64,000 bases of DNA from Daphnia pulex (lineage: Eukaryota > Arthropoda > Branchiopoda > Diplostraca > Daphniidae), in assembly GCF_021134715.1 (NCBI RefSeq), contig NC_060021.1, positions 1,550,001 through 1,614,000 on the forward strand, given 5' to 3'. Each line of letters opens with the position of its first letter. Position 1 is the stretch's first letter. Shown piece by piece: positions 33,611 to 44,831 of this stretch. Made by a program: the position numbers and the translations under genes. The notes under the pieces were generated by a model. That model had not been told where the DNA came from, searched no databases, and worked only from the letters and a program-made list of their open reading frames with translations.

Positions 33611-36310
33611 ATGGAACATGCCCAAACATGCCCAAACAAATCACCACCAGTAATTAAATAATACAAATATTCAAAAAGAATTTTGTTTCCAATTAAAATT
33701 TATAATTTATAATAACAATTGATTCCTCACACACCACTCCCGACACCGGACTACCTTTGGCTTTGGTTTTGCTTTTTATAATTCTAGATTTAATCAATTT
33801 AATTGTTTCTGGTTTCTGCCAGAGTCCAGGCTTCTGAGAATGTCATCTGGAAGAATACTGCGTTCTTGTTTAAGTTTGTTTTTTGTTTTCGATACTCTCT
33901 TTTCGGTGGCAAAAAACCTCCATATCTTTGATTTTTCCGAATTTTTCTTTCCATTACATTCATTTTTCATCACCATAATAGGGGAGACCGGGGCTATGTG
34001 GGACACTTTTTTTCTTTTCTAAAAACTTTTTTTCTTAAGTAAATTATAATAATAAAAATAAGTTTATTTTTTCATTTATCATGTTTATTTAGAAAGGTAA
34101 GTTCTTAACGGATAAATAATGCTGCTGGTAAAAGAAGAAAAGTAAAAAGATGTATATTTAATCGAAGATACGTTAAGGTACGTCTACACTAGCAGTTTTT
34201 ACAGACATACAGACACCGAATTACGACCGTAACTTGTCTGTAAAAACGGCTATTGTAGACGCAGCATTAGATAGATATTAATACACAAGCTTTCATCTTT
34301 TTTGGATGAGAACTGTACGTACACCAAACATACTTCCGGTACATTCAGTGAATGTACTTGATGTATGTCCATTGTATATGTTTTTCATATACTGTTGGGA
34401 TCAAAGAATCTCTTTATTTTTTATCCATTTATGTACATACTGGTAGCGTACCCTGAACATCCACATGGGATGAGGGACGCCACCATTTTGTTGTACATAC
34501 CTGGGATATCGCTTGGATAGCGCGTCTTAGTAGGGAATGCGAGCCGAATCTTCCAAAAAATTCGTCTTTCCAATGTTTTTTCGGCGCCCAAAAAAATTTC
34601 CAAACTTTTCGGCGCCGAAATCGACGGAAAGCCGAAAGTCAAAAGCCGAAAACTGAACAGCCAATCACAGCGTTCCATTTTTGATGCGCAAATAATTTTT
34701 GATATTAGGGCAACATCAGCAATGCCAAATCTGTCTGCTGTCATTTTTTTCGTCATTCTTTTCTTATTTGTAGTGTGAATAGTCCAAGACGAAATCGAAA
34801 TTTTTCCGTCTTTCGGTTTTTATTTTTCGTCTTTCGGCTAGCCGAAAAGACCATAGTGTGAACGCGCCTTAAGGGAATGATAAATTAATTTTAGAAAAAA
34901 AATCGCGTCAAAATCGGACGACTCAGGTGGCAGCACCATCGATATTTCCGAACGCTAAAACCACCCTACTTTGAACTATGCGCTTGGGATGACGTCACAA
35001 GTTTTTCTAATTTTTATTCGATCATAATATAGTCCGATATACTTAGTTTAAGTATACAAAAGATGGTAATCCTAACTTAAGTAGAAAAATTGAAAAAATT
35101 CCATAAAATGCAAAAAGTGTCAAAATCACTCTTTTTTTAAAATTCATAGAAAAGGTGTTGACACTTTTTTTTGAAAATTCACATTGTATAGCTTAATATG
35201 TCTTCAAAAACATATCAAAAAATTTGGATGTGTGTTATTTTTGTTATTGAGTTATAACAGTTTTTCTGTGATATGGTGAAAATTAAAAGTTCGATGGGAT
35301 TTTCTATAGTAAAAAATTTAAAAAATATAACGTGGGACACGGGGCTTAAATGTACAGGGCAGTTTTAATATGTACAATTTGTTTAACATTTCTGAAATAA
35401 ATACAGCGTATTATAAATGATGTTTTTTTTTATCCCATAAACTTTTTTTATCCCTGAATTTCTGATTAATTCGGCGATTTTTATGGGAACTACAAAAAAA
35501 TTCGAATCGGAAAATTTTTTGAACTTTAGTTTACAATTTTTTTATACTTCTATAAATATTTTAAAATTCTATAAATATTTCTAATCTTCTATAAATATTG
35601 TAAAACCAGATAGCTATTTGATGCGTTTTCTTTCTAGTTTAAGGTGGTAGTTTTATTTTATAAAAAATGTGTTGATATAGATGAAAAATGAAGTATTTGA
35701 TAATTTAGTTTCTTTAATGTTGTTTGGGTCCAGGTTAAATGGTAAAGCCATCTGTTTCCAGGTAAACGACCAAAAAAGATCAAAAAAGGACATTTTTATT
35801 TTTTTTATTGTATCTCCACTGATACTCAAAAGAATGAATAAAATTACAGTACCTCTGAAAGAGAAATGAATTTCTTTTTCACTAGTGGGTCTTTTAATAA
35901 ATGTAATCGATCCCGGATGAACCATTTTCCTCCTGATTCTGTTCCGTTTAACAAAAAAAAAATTTTTTCTTCATTTTTTTCTCTTGATATTTAATTAATA
36001 ATAACTATTAGGCCTACATATGAAAGCCAGCTTTTACAAAAAAAGAAAAAACTAACCCAATGTAGAGAAGTGCATTAGAATCACTCCTATATAATTTTAT
36101 TAATTTTTCTATTTAAAAAATTGGTAGCGAAAAAAAAGTGTTCCATTGCCACATTTATCCATATACATATATTCCATATATGGGACACTTTTTTACGCTG
36201 TTATATAGCCCCGGCTACAATATTTTCAATAAGCAAAACTTTGCGATCATAAGTGAAAACGCAGTTGTCAGGAACCTTGATTGATATGGTCCATCTTCAG
36301 TATGCATTTT
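33611..36310. other. Repeat-rich interval without genes
   Basis: Starts a possible large TA-flanked repeat at 33,979 (GGGGAGACCGGGGCTATG) with a related CCCCGG inverted motif near 36,206. Includes AT-rich low-complexity sequence and a CGGC/GCCGAAA-rich stretch (34,570-34,850) containing TTCGGCTAGCCGAA. Short open frames here are composition artefacts. Confidence 0.45.
34186..34261. repeat. Short MITE-like hairpin
   Basis: Arms of about 26 bases (CGTCTACACTAGCAGTTTTT and onward, against GTCTGTAAAAACGGCTATTG and onward) pair with two mismatches around a ~27-base loop. Confidence 0.7.
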
Positions 36311-36576
36311 TTAAAACTGATCAACCATTCTATATCCAGTATCAAAGTCCCAGAATTGTGATAACAAACTAAGAGAGGTCAATTTATTCAAAACTGTGCT
36401 CTCCTTAACCCTTGTATGATGATCGTCTACTTTCCACATTCGATGAATAATCTGTTCCAATGGTTTGCCACCACGTCTGACCAAATTCTTCATTTTTTGC
36501 AGCTTGTTCTCAAAGGGGAATGAACTGAAGTTAATCCAATGGGCCATAGTTCACCACATCGCCAGGCAAATGAATC
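36311..36576 (-). pseudogene. Transposase C-terminal fragment, 'IDGLPL' family (relic D)
   Basis: Begins on the minus strand right at the LTR edge with I-H-L-P-G-D-V-V-N-Y-G-P-L-D. After a frame shift it continues F-S-S-F-P-F-E-N-K-L, R-R-G-G-K-P-L-E-Q-I-I-H-R. It is the exact continuation of relic C, which stops at A-Y-N-I-H-S beside the other LTR copy. It is truncated and frameshifted. Confidence 0.8.
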
Positions 36577-36580
36577 AAAT

Positions 36581-36939
36581 TGTGATGATACACAATAACA
36601 AATGATAAACTTGTAGAAGTGTTGTATTTACCGAGAGATGTTGAGGGATACAGCTGCCGGAGACGACTCTGCTGGGTTAAGACAGGCGTCGGGCTTTTAT
36701 ACTCGGGGAAGACAAAGAGAAACTCAGGGAAACATATTGCAATACAAACAATAGTTATGATCCACTAGAGAATAACAAAGGAGGGATGTTCGGTCCACTG
36801 GTTCGTCCCAGCCAACGCCAACGAGGTGTTGGGGAACATTCACCAGCTTTCCTAGTTGTGGAAGCGTGAAGAAGAGTCAAGCAACCTCACGTTGCTTAGA
36901 TTTGGAAAGAACATATGGGAGATGCGGCGAGTCATTACA
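36581..36939 (-). mobile_element. LTR-like sequence, copy 2 (359 bp)
   Basis: Same ends and TATAAAAG as copy 1 at 12,580-12,937, in the same orientation, with scattered substitutions and small indels. Flanked by AAAT (36,577-36,580) on the low side and AACC (36,940-36,943) on the high side. The flanks pair with those of copy 1 in swapped fashion; see findings. The 36,944-37,334 stretch beyond shows no gene. Confidence 0.75.
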
Positions 36940-37334
36940 AACCCATAATTTCTTAAAGGAAATCAAAGAAGGTTGAGAGAAAATTGGATTAAAGTTAATT
37001 TACATATGATGGTTCGTCTCAAAAAGCATATATGCAGCTTGCGCACGTGACAAGAGCCGTAATTGATACCCGAAGAAACATTGCAGCAGACGAAGCAAAG
37101 TTGTTTGAGATCGCCTTCGTCTTCGGAATTATTACTCTGCGTGTAAAATAGAAATTGTTTTTTTTAGACAACACGGCAACCCATTAAAACAGAAGAAAAC
37201 TGTGTAAATCTCAATCGATGCTTATAAATAAACAAAAGGTCGCACACAAGTGATCGACAAAACACCCTAAATAGTGTTTTGGTAAACTATCGACAAAAAA
37301 TTTCATTTTGGGCCCAGATTGTTGTGAATTAGTT

Positions 37335-37487
37335 ATGATTTATTTAAAATAGAAGTTAGCCCTATCCTTTAACATGGGACAACAGTTCTAGAAGAGGTAG
37401 TGGCCAAGGGATATGCGTCTTGGGAGTTGCGCAAGGGGAGATCCTCTGTTAAAGGATAGGGCTAACTTCTAATTTTAAATAAATCAT
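37335..37487. repeat. MITE-like element with ~40-bp inverted repeats
   Basis: The left arm starts ATGATTTATTTAAAATAGAA and the right arm (37,448-37,487) is its near-exact reverse complement. Between them lie ~75 bases including GTAGTGGCCAAGGG, somewhat like a tRNA A box, so a tRNA-derived origin is possible but not shown. The 37,488-38,454 stretch after it is AT-rich with G/C runs and ends near 38,432 in CACTCTCCCCTA, resembling the TA-flanked MITE terminus at 44,088. Confidence 0.75.
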
Positions 37488-38454
37488 GTGATAAAAAATT
37501 GCAAGTAGGCTGGGGGGGGGGAATTGGCCAAATGAGCCTTTTACTATAGATTGCTAATAACTCGGCCAATCAAATCCGGAAAAAGAATTTCTTTTGGATT
37601 TGCATTTAGGGGTGGCCGAGCAATCTTTTGGGAGAATTAGTTTTTTTTTGGTTCGCTTTTTCCCATAAGCGATACGAACTGGATAAAAAAAAACCCCTCC
37701 CCCTCAAATTGTCAAATTTCGAAAAAAAAAAACAAATTTTAACATGAAATATCTCCTGAGCGACAGGGAATATTTGACTTCTGAAAACACAGCCGAGTCC
37801 AGAGTAAAAAACTGAATAGGTCCGTATTTTTCCAGATTTTTACGTCCCATAGCGAAATGGGAAAAAATGGGGGTTCGAGATTTTGGTGTGCTTGAGTGGT
37901 GGATTGCTTGTTAAATACGAGATATTCAATAATATACTTTGAATTATTTTTTTTTTTACTTTGATCCCTTTGAATGGGGCGCATTTGCCACACAACGTCG
38001 GGGCTATTTGGCGTATATAAAGTTGCATATGACAGTAGTAAAATTATTTGTGTTCGAGTTTTTTCGTTTTTTTGGTCTACTACCATACTTATTTCACCCT
38101 TTTTATTGATATTCCGTTGGTGGGTTGCATTATTGGGTTACTTTTTTTATTTCGAGTTTTTACTGTCAGTCAATGGTTTTCCGTAAGAAATACAGGGGCC
38201 AAGAGACCCCGCCGGTTTGAGCTATCGACCCCCTATCTGGGGTCAGCTGTCCCTTATTTCTTTAAATCGTAAAATACCAAACATAGAAATTATTTGATCA
38301 GTTTAGAAAAAACACCAGTGTAATGGTGAATTATTCTCTTTTTTTAAGACTTGGTGGAACTTAATGCGTTACAAAATAAAAAAAATATAGCTTAAAGAAA
38401 AAAAGGAGAGCCAGTCACCCCACTCTCCCCTATGTGCAATTGAAAGAATTATAA

Positions 38455-38760
38455 ATTAATCAAATAATTATTTAAATACAAATAATTCATTCATTCTTTT
38501 TTTCCCCCATTTTTGTGTTGGTTAGCTTTCTCCGGCAACTCCTCAAACCGCTGGAGTGCTGGGCGTCAACTAGACTTCGAAGGGAACCTACTTGATTATG
38601 ACAGCCAATAACGTTTTGAGCAACGTAAATGGGATACAATTGAGCTGCACTTGGCAAGCCATTTGAAAAATTTGAAAAGTACAAATCTCGAAAATGTCTT
38701 AATCATATCATTGGAAAGTGAACAAATGTTTTGCGAATAAATGATTATTTTTGCGTAATT
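38455..38760 (+). pseudogene. Orphan last exon of the mucin/CUB gene, with premature stop
   Basis: Exon 38,526-38,666 has the same length (141) as exon 5 of the gene at 1401-2956. The acceptor and ~60 upstream intron bases are conserved, as is ~90 bases of 3' flank. A TAC-to-TAG change creates a stop at G-V-N-*; the final I-Q-L-S-C-T-W-Q-A is kept. No other exons of the gene are nearby, so this is a partial duplication about 36 kb from its source. Confidence 0.85.
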
Positions 38761-39039
38761 CATTTATTGTTCGCTAATTAATTTATTTTTTACGTTATTA
38801 ATTTATTTTTCATATAATTAATTAATTTTTTGCGTAATTAATTTAAATAATACGCGTAATTAATTACTAGACGATTTTCTATTTATAAATTTTTTTCGTT
38901 TTCAATTCATTTACATTCAGAGTCAATATTGACAGACACTATAAGTAGAATCAGTTTTGACTCAGTTATGTACTTGTATTTGTAGTATAGCAAAATATGG
39001 TCACATTCATCCGACATTCATGATTCATTGAATTGTTTT

Positions 39040-39530
39040 TTAAAAGAGGTAATGAAGAAAAATGACGATCAGTGATGACAAACAGGAAAAGCTTAACGAT
39101 ATCGGGTGTGAAGAAGAGCTTCGCACCATCCCCAGGATTGGGTTGTGGCTGCTGTCGTAATCAATTTCCCGGTAATCTTCCGGATTGTCAAAGTCATAGT
39201 CGATCAAATCGTCATTTGATGGCATGCCTTTCCCTGATCCAGTTGTCCCTAAAAAAATTAATTCAATAAAAAAAATTATTTAATTTAAAAAATTATTTAA
39301 TGAAATGTAAAATTATTAATGAAATTATTAAAAAAAAATTAAATGTCGAAAAATTGAGACCGCAGTAGGATTTTCGAAACAATTTTTAAAAAATACGATT
39401 GTATGTTAGTTTTACCTTCCGAGTGGTGCAGTCCAACTTGATCTTGTGCTGCGCAAGAAATCCTCCAATTCCAACAAATTGCCAATAGCAAACAGATCCC
39501 TAACTTTGACTGAAATTGGCTGTTACTCAT
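39040..39530 (-). CDS. Small secreted, possibly GPI-anchored acidic protein (2 exons)
   Basis: Exon 1 (39,530-39,416) and exon 2 (39,248-39,040) join in frame across a GT-AG intron to give 107 residues. Residues 1-27 form a signal peptide (L-G-I-C-L-L-L-A-I-C-W, cleavage near S-C-A-A). The middle is Asp/Tyr-rich (D-D-L-I-D-Y-D-F-D-N-P-E-D-Y). The last ~18 residues are hydrophobic (S-L-I-V-I-F-L-H-Y-L-F) and preceded by Ser residues, as in a GPI-attachment signal. I chose the ATG at 39,530 because it places the signal peptide at the N-terminus, although the frame stays open to 39,806. The family is unknown; no repeats or catalytic motifs are seen. Confidence 0.5.
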
Positions 39531-39950
39531 CGCGGGGAACTTGTTCAATAACGGGGATCGACGCAATAATGAATAATAATTCAACCACTTGGTGTAGGAG
39601 TTAAACGATTTGAAGTGAAAAGTTGCGACTTGCTTAGTAAGTGCGTGCATAACTCCAAAGTCCGTCAAGAGAAATGTGTAAGGCGTTGATTGTCGTGAAT
39701 GCCTTGACTGTTTGCTCTTCAGGAAATCTGAATTGCGGTTAAGAGCGATAAGGAGGGAATCGAACATCCTGTGATCCTGCGAGAAAAATATAGTTGAAAT
39801 ATTCATTTCTCAAACAGAGCGGAAGTCGGCGGAAGTCGATTGGTTACTCAAACTACGACACAGCTTGTTGTACGGCTTTGTGTGGTTTCCGCTTTTTCAG
39901 AAGTTGACTCAGATGTTTTCTGTAGCCAATTTTTTTTTCTTAAGCAACTA

Positions 39951-40465
39951 GGGATGAGGGGGGGGGGGCTAGTTGGCAGAAGGGGTAAAAGTGGCGTTTT
40001 GCTTGTTAGACCCCTTACAAACCAAAATAAATCAAGCCTTTTACACCAAATATGAAAGACAACACCCAGATTGCTCATACAAAATTTCAAAAGTATACGA
40101 CTTCCCCAACAGGATTTATAGCAAAAAGAAAAAAAACGGCAAAAAGTTTTGTTTGAGCCTCTCAGCACTTTTTATTTTTCTCATAGTATAAAACTCTAAA
40201 AGTGTCAGAAAACCCAAGCAAAAAAGAATTAATATTTCTTATTTTTAAAAGAAACCCGACAGTTCTACATTAAAAAGTTATTTAGTTATCAATTTATTTG
40301 TTCGAAAAGCACCCTGTGGGGTTAGTTGTCAAAAATTTTGAGGGGCATGTTGCCATACAGATTTCTCACCACATGCTGAGTTGCAAGTTTTCAAAATTCG
40401 AACTAGAAATTTTTGAGCAATGCAGAATCGTCAGCAATCAACTTACCCCGTATGTGGGGTCAACT
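39951..40465 (-). mobile_element. TA-flanked MITE, truncated copy (inverted)
   Basis: Reverse-complement match to the MITE at 43,384-44,088. Starts after TA at 39,949-39,950 with GGGATGAGGGGG and runs to about 40,462, where it is cut by the left edge of the 7.5-kb array. Confidence 0.8.
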
Positions 40466-40466
40466 A

Positions 40467-40780
40467 CCAAAATCACCCTTTTCGTACTGCCTACGGCTGA
40501 ATACAACACTCTTTCGCCCTTAGGGCCTTAACGCGAAATACGAAAAGGGTGATTTTGGTGAGCGTCGTCTACAAATTCATCACAAATTAAGCACCACCCA
40601 TCAAAAATGACTGAGACCCAGTTTTGAAATGGGAGGCGCTTACTTGAACTTTGAACTAGAAATACGCAAAGTTAGGTTCATTTTAAAAATATTTAAAAAA
40701 TACCACGAGAATCAGCGTAAAAAACTGATTCTAACCAGGTATGTTTAAAACAAATCGAAATTTCATGCAACGACCCTATT
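40467..40780. repeat. Fold-back repeat, right arm only
   Basis: Copy of the right half of the 535-bp palindrome seen whole at 47,756-48,290. The left arm is missing because the array begins here. Confidence 0.85.
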
Positions 40781-40960
40781 AAAAAATAAATACATAAATA
40801 AGACTGGCGTGGTTCGGATACGTGGTTATAGGACTAAAAGATGTGTCAAAGGATGTTGTTTCACCAGAGCATCCCGCCGCGGATGGCGCTAGTATAAAAA
40901 ATCACGTTTTTGTTTAATTACAATTAAACGTGAAAATCAATCAAATCAAAACAAAATGTT

Positions 40961-41032
40961 TTCCCATACCGGGAATCGAACCCGAGCCTCTTGGGTGAAA
41001 GCCAAGTATCCTAGCCACTAGACCATATGGGA
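40961..41032 (-). tRNA. tRNA-Glu(TTC), unit 1
   Basis: Minus strand folds with acceptor TCCCATA/TATGGGA, D-loop GTCTAGTGGCTAGGAT, anticodon loop CTTTCAC (TTC), T-arm GGTTCGATTCC and discriminator A. 72 nt, no intron. Confidence 0.95.
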
Positions 41033-41040
41033 TTAACTCT

Positions 41041-41113
41041 TGCCGAAACCCGGGATCGAACCAGGGACCTTTAGATCTTCAGTCTAACGCTCTCCCAACT
41101 GAGCTATTTCGGC
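41041..41113 (-). tRNA. tRNA-Phe(GAA), unit 1
   Basis: Acceptor GCCGAAA/TTTCGGC, TAGCTCAGTTGGGAGAGC D-arm, anticodon loop CTGAAGA (GAA), T-arm GGTTCGATCC, discriminator A. 73 nt; 8 bases from tRNA-Glu. Confidence 0.96.
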
Positions 41114-41520
41114 ATACAGTATATTTATTATTTTGGAATACAGATCGCCTTTAAAAAGAAAAAAGGACAAAACGCAAATATCTCATCGAGGGATCGTCAA
41201 AATGTCAGCAAAACAAAAGCAAAATTGCTTTAACTATCTTATAGACCTACGAGTAACCTGAGCCCCGGTCAAATCTGGGGAACTTTTGTCTAGCGTAAAG
41301 TCGGATTGTTTTGCTATTCGCTTTTCTGTAGCTTAATCATCTGCCCGTAATAGATTTTATCGTGAGAAATCTGCCCAGTACCTTACTTGAAGATTTCGTC
41401 ATCACGGCGATGCTATAGACATCTGGTGGTGTTGCTGGTTGTTGCGTCATCAAAGATTGCATCATCACGGCGATGCTATAGACATCTGGTGGTGATTTGC
41501 GACTGACCAATCACAGCGTT

Positions 41521-41692
41521 CTTATTGCGACATGAATAAGCTCCTCCCCCAAATGTCCGTGACAGACACAGGCTCCTCCCCCAAAGGCTTTTGGGGGAGG
41601 AGCCTGTTTTGACACATTATCCGTGACATGAATAAGCTCCTCCCCCAAAAGCTTGTTCTTTTATTATATATAGACGAGTAACCTGAGCCCCA
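41521..41692. repeat. Hairpin with Helitron-like edge, unit 1
   Basis: Contains a palindrome at 41,569-41,606 (CAGGCTCCTCCCCC / GGGGGAGGAGCCTG) flanked by AAGCTCCTCCCCCAAA in both outer parts, and ends at TATATATAGA, the reverse complement of a TCTATATATAATAAAA terminus. Copies at 49,031 and 56,545. Just before it, a 62-bp motif with CATCACGGCGATGCTATAGA is duplicated (41,400-41,505). Confidence 0.6.
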
Positions 41693-42079
41693 GTCAAATC
41701 CGGGGAACTTTGGTCTTTTATTATATATATGGATTGGCGTGAATGGGTTAGGGTATGTGTAGTCTAGGTTCGGTACTGACGAAATATCGTGACGAAAATT
41801 TTTCATTAAAAAAACACGACACTGACGCACAACAATAAATTTCATTTGAAAGTGAATCGGTTTAATAGACGAAATTAGGTTATTGGTTATAGCGCTGGCA
41901 TGAAAATTATCATGGTTCAAGTCTCATTAAAGATTTACTTTTTTTAAGAATAAAAATTGTGTTTTGACCTATGCCCTTTGTTAACCATGACTGAAACAAG
42001 TCAAAATTTCGCGAGAAAATTTTTTTTTTAGAAAATTTCAGAGAAAAATCAGAGAATTTACAGAAAAAAACCTTAGGTG

Positions 42080-42252
42080 GCCATGCGTGAAAATCTATAC
42101 ACTAAAAATTTTTCCGCCGGAGGCAATTCGTGAATATCCTCTATCATGCAAATTTATCGCCAGTGGCAATGTTTGAATATCCTCTATACTGCAAATTTAC
42201 CGCACGAGGCAATACGTTAAAACCTCACGTTGGTAATTTTACCGCCGTAGGC
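42080..42252. repeat. 43-bp minisatellite, 4 units (unit 1)
   Basis: Units of the form GTGAAAATC...GCAAATTTACCGCCGGAGGCAAT repeat four times. Two further units of the same family occur at 46,640-46,742, 4.4 kb away in the same array unit. Both have array copies at +7.51 kb. Confidence 0.75.
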
Positions 42253-43383
42253 AATTGCACTTTTGCAAAGTTTGCATAAACAATGAGACTGTTGGTATAG
42301 TCTGAATTACTCGAGAAACAATAACAGGAGATTAAACGATAAAATGAGACCAACAGCCATTAAGTAACGGGCAGGATGAGAATGACGGACAGGGTGTTAA
42401 CGGGCAACAAAAATTAAATCGCTGTAGTAAGTCAAAAAGAAAATTTGCAGCAACACACAATGATGCCACGACGACCAATCATCAACAAATAACACAAATA
42501 ACTGCCCCTAACTTTGCCGATGCATGCGGCGGCCGCGGAGTGGATGCGCGGCTGAAGAGCGGTTTCCGCGTTGCATAGGTAACGTTGCCAAGTTATATTG
42601 TATTTTTTTACCCCAAACACTGTAGGCCCAAGGCAGATGAATAACAAGGAGGAAATTTTTGGCGCGGGCCTACGCAGGGGGCCCTTGACCGAAGTTGCAA
42701 ATCACTTACGAAATAAGAATATGCCGATACAAGCAGCTGTAACGCATAACTCACAAAGCAGATGCAACGTTGCCAACCAAAATTTCTTTTTCAGGTATGA
42801 CATTGAATGGTCAAGGAAAGTCTTTAGCCAAAAGTCCGAATTAGAACTAGGCCAACTAAGGACCGGCCTCAGAAGGGCTAAAATTTACTAGGTTGTGTCG
42901 TATCGTATCGATATACGTTGTTGCATAGGCAACGTTACCAAGCTAGAATATATTTTATTTACCCCAGACACTGTTTTATCAAGGTAGGTTATTGACAAGA
43001 GTGAATTTTTTTTATAATTGACATTGAAAACTTACGTTAGTACTGCACTAATAAGTGTAACCTCTTAAGCAGAAACAACGTTACAAGGAAATTGTTTTTC
43101 ATGTTAAAGACTGATTGCTCAAGGAAACTTATTTTTTTTTTATCCCTGAGGTATAGTTATATACGAAGGTCCTTAACAATTAGGGTGTGGAGTATAGAGG
43201 GTAGGGTAGTAGTAGCTAGTAGTGAAATTCAGAGGGTTTAATGTCTATTATGTTTTTGCATATACCTTTCTTCCCTGAATGACCAAATTCGAACCCCGAA
43301 CCATACGAGTGGCAGCCCGGATTTCTGACCATTAGACCAACATTGACATGAATATATAAGGGAAAGCGTGGGCCGGTTGGTGT

Positions 43384-44088
43384 GTAGGGGAGAGGGGGAT
43401 AGTTGGCAGGGTCACTTTTTGTGAATTTATTTGAATTTTTTGACCACACGTTTTGCAAATTGAATGATTGAATCAGATTCAGATTTCAATTCTCTATGAA
43501 TTGATCGTATTTTTTTACAATGTTCATTTACACGAAATTGTTAAATTGAGAAAAACTGCAAAAAAAAAGTCTGCCAACTTGCCCCACCTACGGGGTAAGT
43601 TGTTAAGTGACGATTCTCCATTGCTCCAAAATTTCTAGGTCGAATTTTGAAAACTTGCAACTCAGCATCTCGTCAGAAATCTGTATGCCAACATGCCCCT
43701 CAACATTTCTGCCAACTAACCCCACAGGGTGCTTTTCGAACAAATAAATTGATAACTAAATAACTTTTTAATGTAGAAATGTCGGGTTTATTCTAAAAAT
43801 AAGACAAATATTAATTCTTGTTTGCTTAGGTTTTCTGACTTTCTTAGATTTTTATACTATGAGAAAAATGAAAAGTGCTGAGAGGCCCAAAAAAACTTTT
43901 TGCCGTTTTTTTTTCTTTTTGCTATAACTCCTGTTGGGGAAGTCGTATACTTTTGAAATTTTGTATGAGCAATCTGGATGTTGTCTTTCATATTTGGTGT
44001 AAAAGGCTTGATTTGTTTTGGCTGTAAGGGGTCTAACTAGCAAAATTCCAACTTACCCCAACTGCCAACTAGCCCCCCTCTCCCCTAC
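43384..44088. mobile_element. TA-flanked MITE, full copy (unit 1)
   Basis: Starts TA-GGGGAGAGGGGGATAG and ends CTCTCCCC-TA; the terminal ~20 bases are inverted repeats (AGTTGGCAG / CTGCCAACT). About 705 bp with no transposase ORF. The TA flanks suggest mobilisation by a Tc1/mariner-type transposase. Copies at 50,894-51,600 and 58,406-59,114, and a truncated one at 39,951. Confidence 0.85.
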
Positions 44089-44093
44089 TGTGT

Positions 44094-44356
44094 AACTATT
44101 CCTTTCTGGGAAAGAAAGGTGGACGAAAGTGGACCGTTTACGTGAACGTTAGCAAGTATTAGGTGATTCTTTTTTGTTTAATTAATGGAAAAGTGCAAGA
44201 TTTTCTAAAATTCGTGATAGCGTCGAACAACCTGCTCAAGTGGTTTCCCGCAATGTTTAAGTAGATGTTTTAGTTTCTGTAAGAAATTTTCAAAGGGAAA
44301 AGCTCAGAAATTATCTACACAACCGAATTTTAAAACATCAACCGGTAGATGAACTT
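44094..44356 (-). pseudogene. Transposase C-terminal relic, unit 1
   Basis: Near-copy of 5580-5850: the minus strand retains the F-P-F-E-N-F-L and L-E-Q-V-V-R-R segments with frameshifts. It abuts the MITE end. Copy at 51,604-51,870. Confidence 0.65.
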
Positions 44357-44552
44357 ACGACTTCCTTAATACCCGAGATATATAAACGTAAGAAATGAAG
44401 TCCTAATTGTTTTTCTAAATCTTCGCAATCAGTTTATTCATGCATAATCTGTATTGTTAAAAAATTTAACGGGTTATGTAATTTGGACAGTTTGCAGACA
44501 AACAAAGAATGGGATCCATTGCATAACAATTAAGATCGTGGCATTAAGACGT

Positions 44553-44831
44553 TTATGTGAATTTCAAAGAAAGCCAACCACACAAGGAGAAAGGCTTATT
44601 GCTGGAGGCAAGATCGTTCGGGATTTTTTTCAAGTAGCAAGTACCTTGGTCACCAAATGGGTAAACTTGGTAGTTGAAAGCGTTGCAGCCTCCGTGGTCG
44701 GTACACTGCTTAAAGCACTCGACCTGTGTCACTTTGTCGACCTTCCCAATGTCGTAATCTATGAATTCGCAATCGTATGTCCATTTGATGCCGTCGTTGC
44801 CGATTTGCCAATTGCGTGCCTCTACCGACAT
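44553..44831 (-). CDS. PAN/apple-domain ORF, unit 1
   Basis: 92 codons with six cysteines in PAN/apple order: Y-D-C-E-F, E-C-F-K-Q-C, G-G-C-N-A-F-N-Y, G-T-C-Y-L-K-K and S-L-C-G-W. PAN domains bind proteins or glycans in secreted proteins. The ATG at 44,831 leaves no signal peptide. A signal-peptide-like frame (ATG at 44,896: V-F-V-E-L-V-I-L-S-L-L-I-L) leads into it but is two bases out of phase. It is therefore either a frameshifted pseudogene, or one exon of a gene whose other exons I cannot see. The near-identical copy is at 52,065-52,343. Confidence 0.5.
   Translation of the reverse strand: MSVEARNWQIGNDGIKWTYDCEFIDYDIGKVDKVTQVECFKQCTDHGGCNAFNYQVYPFGDQGTCYLKKIPNDLASSNKPFSLCGWLSLKFT

Noticed and set aside
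41522-41920. 132-codon minus-strand ORF repeated in all three units
   Set aside because: It runs through the GC hairpin and its repeats (R-S-L-F-M-S appears from the hairpin sequence itself), has no domain, and seems to be a by-product of repeats.
42598-42891. 97-codon plus-strand ORF conserved in all units
   Set aside because: Conservation only reflects array identity; there is no signal peptide, domain or codon pattern, and it spans repeated CATAGG-AACGTT sequence.
43265-43345. tRNA-Gly(GCC)-like sequence on the minus strand in each array unit
   Set aside because: A-box, CTGCCAC loop and TTCGAAT are present, but the acceptor strands do not pair and the T-stem is poor; probably a tRNA-derived relic.
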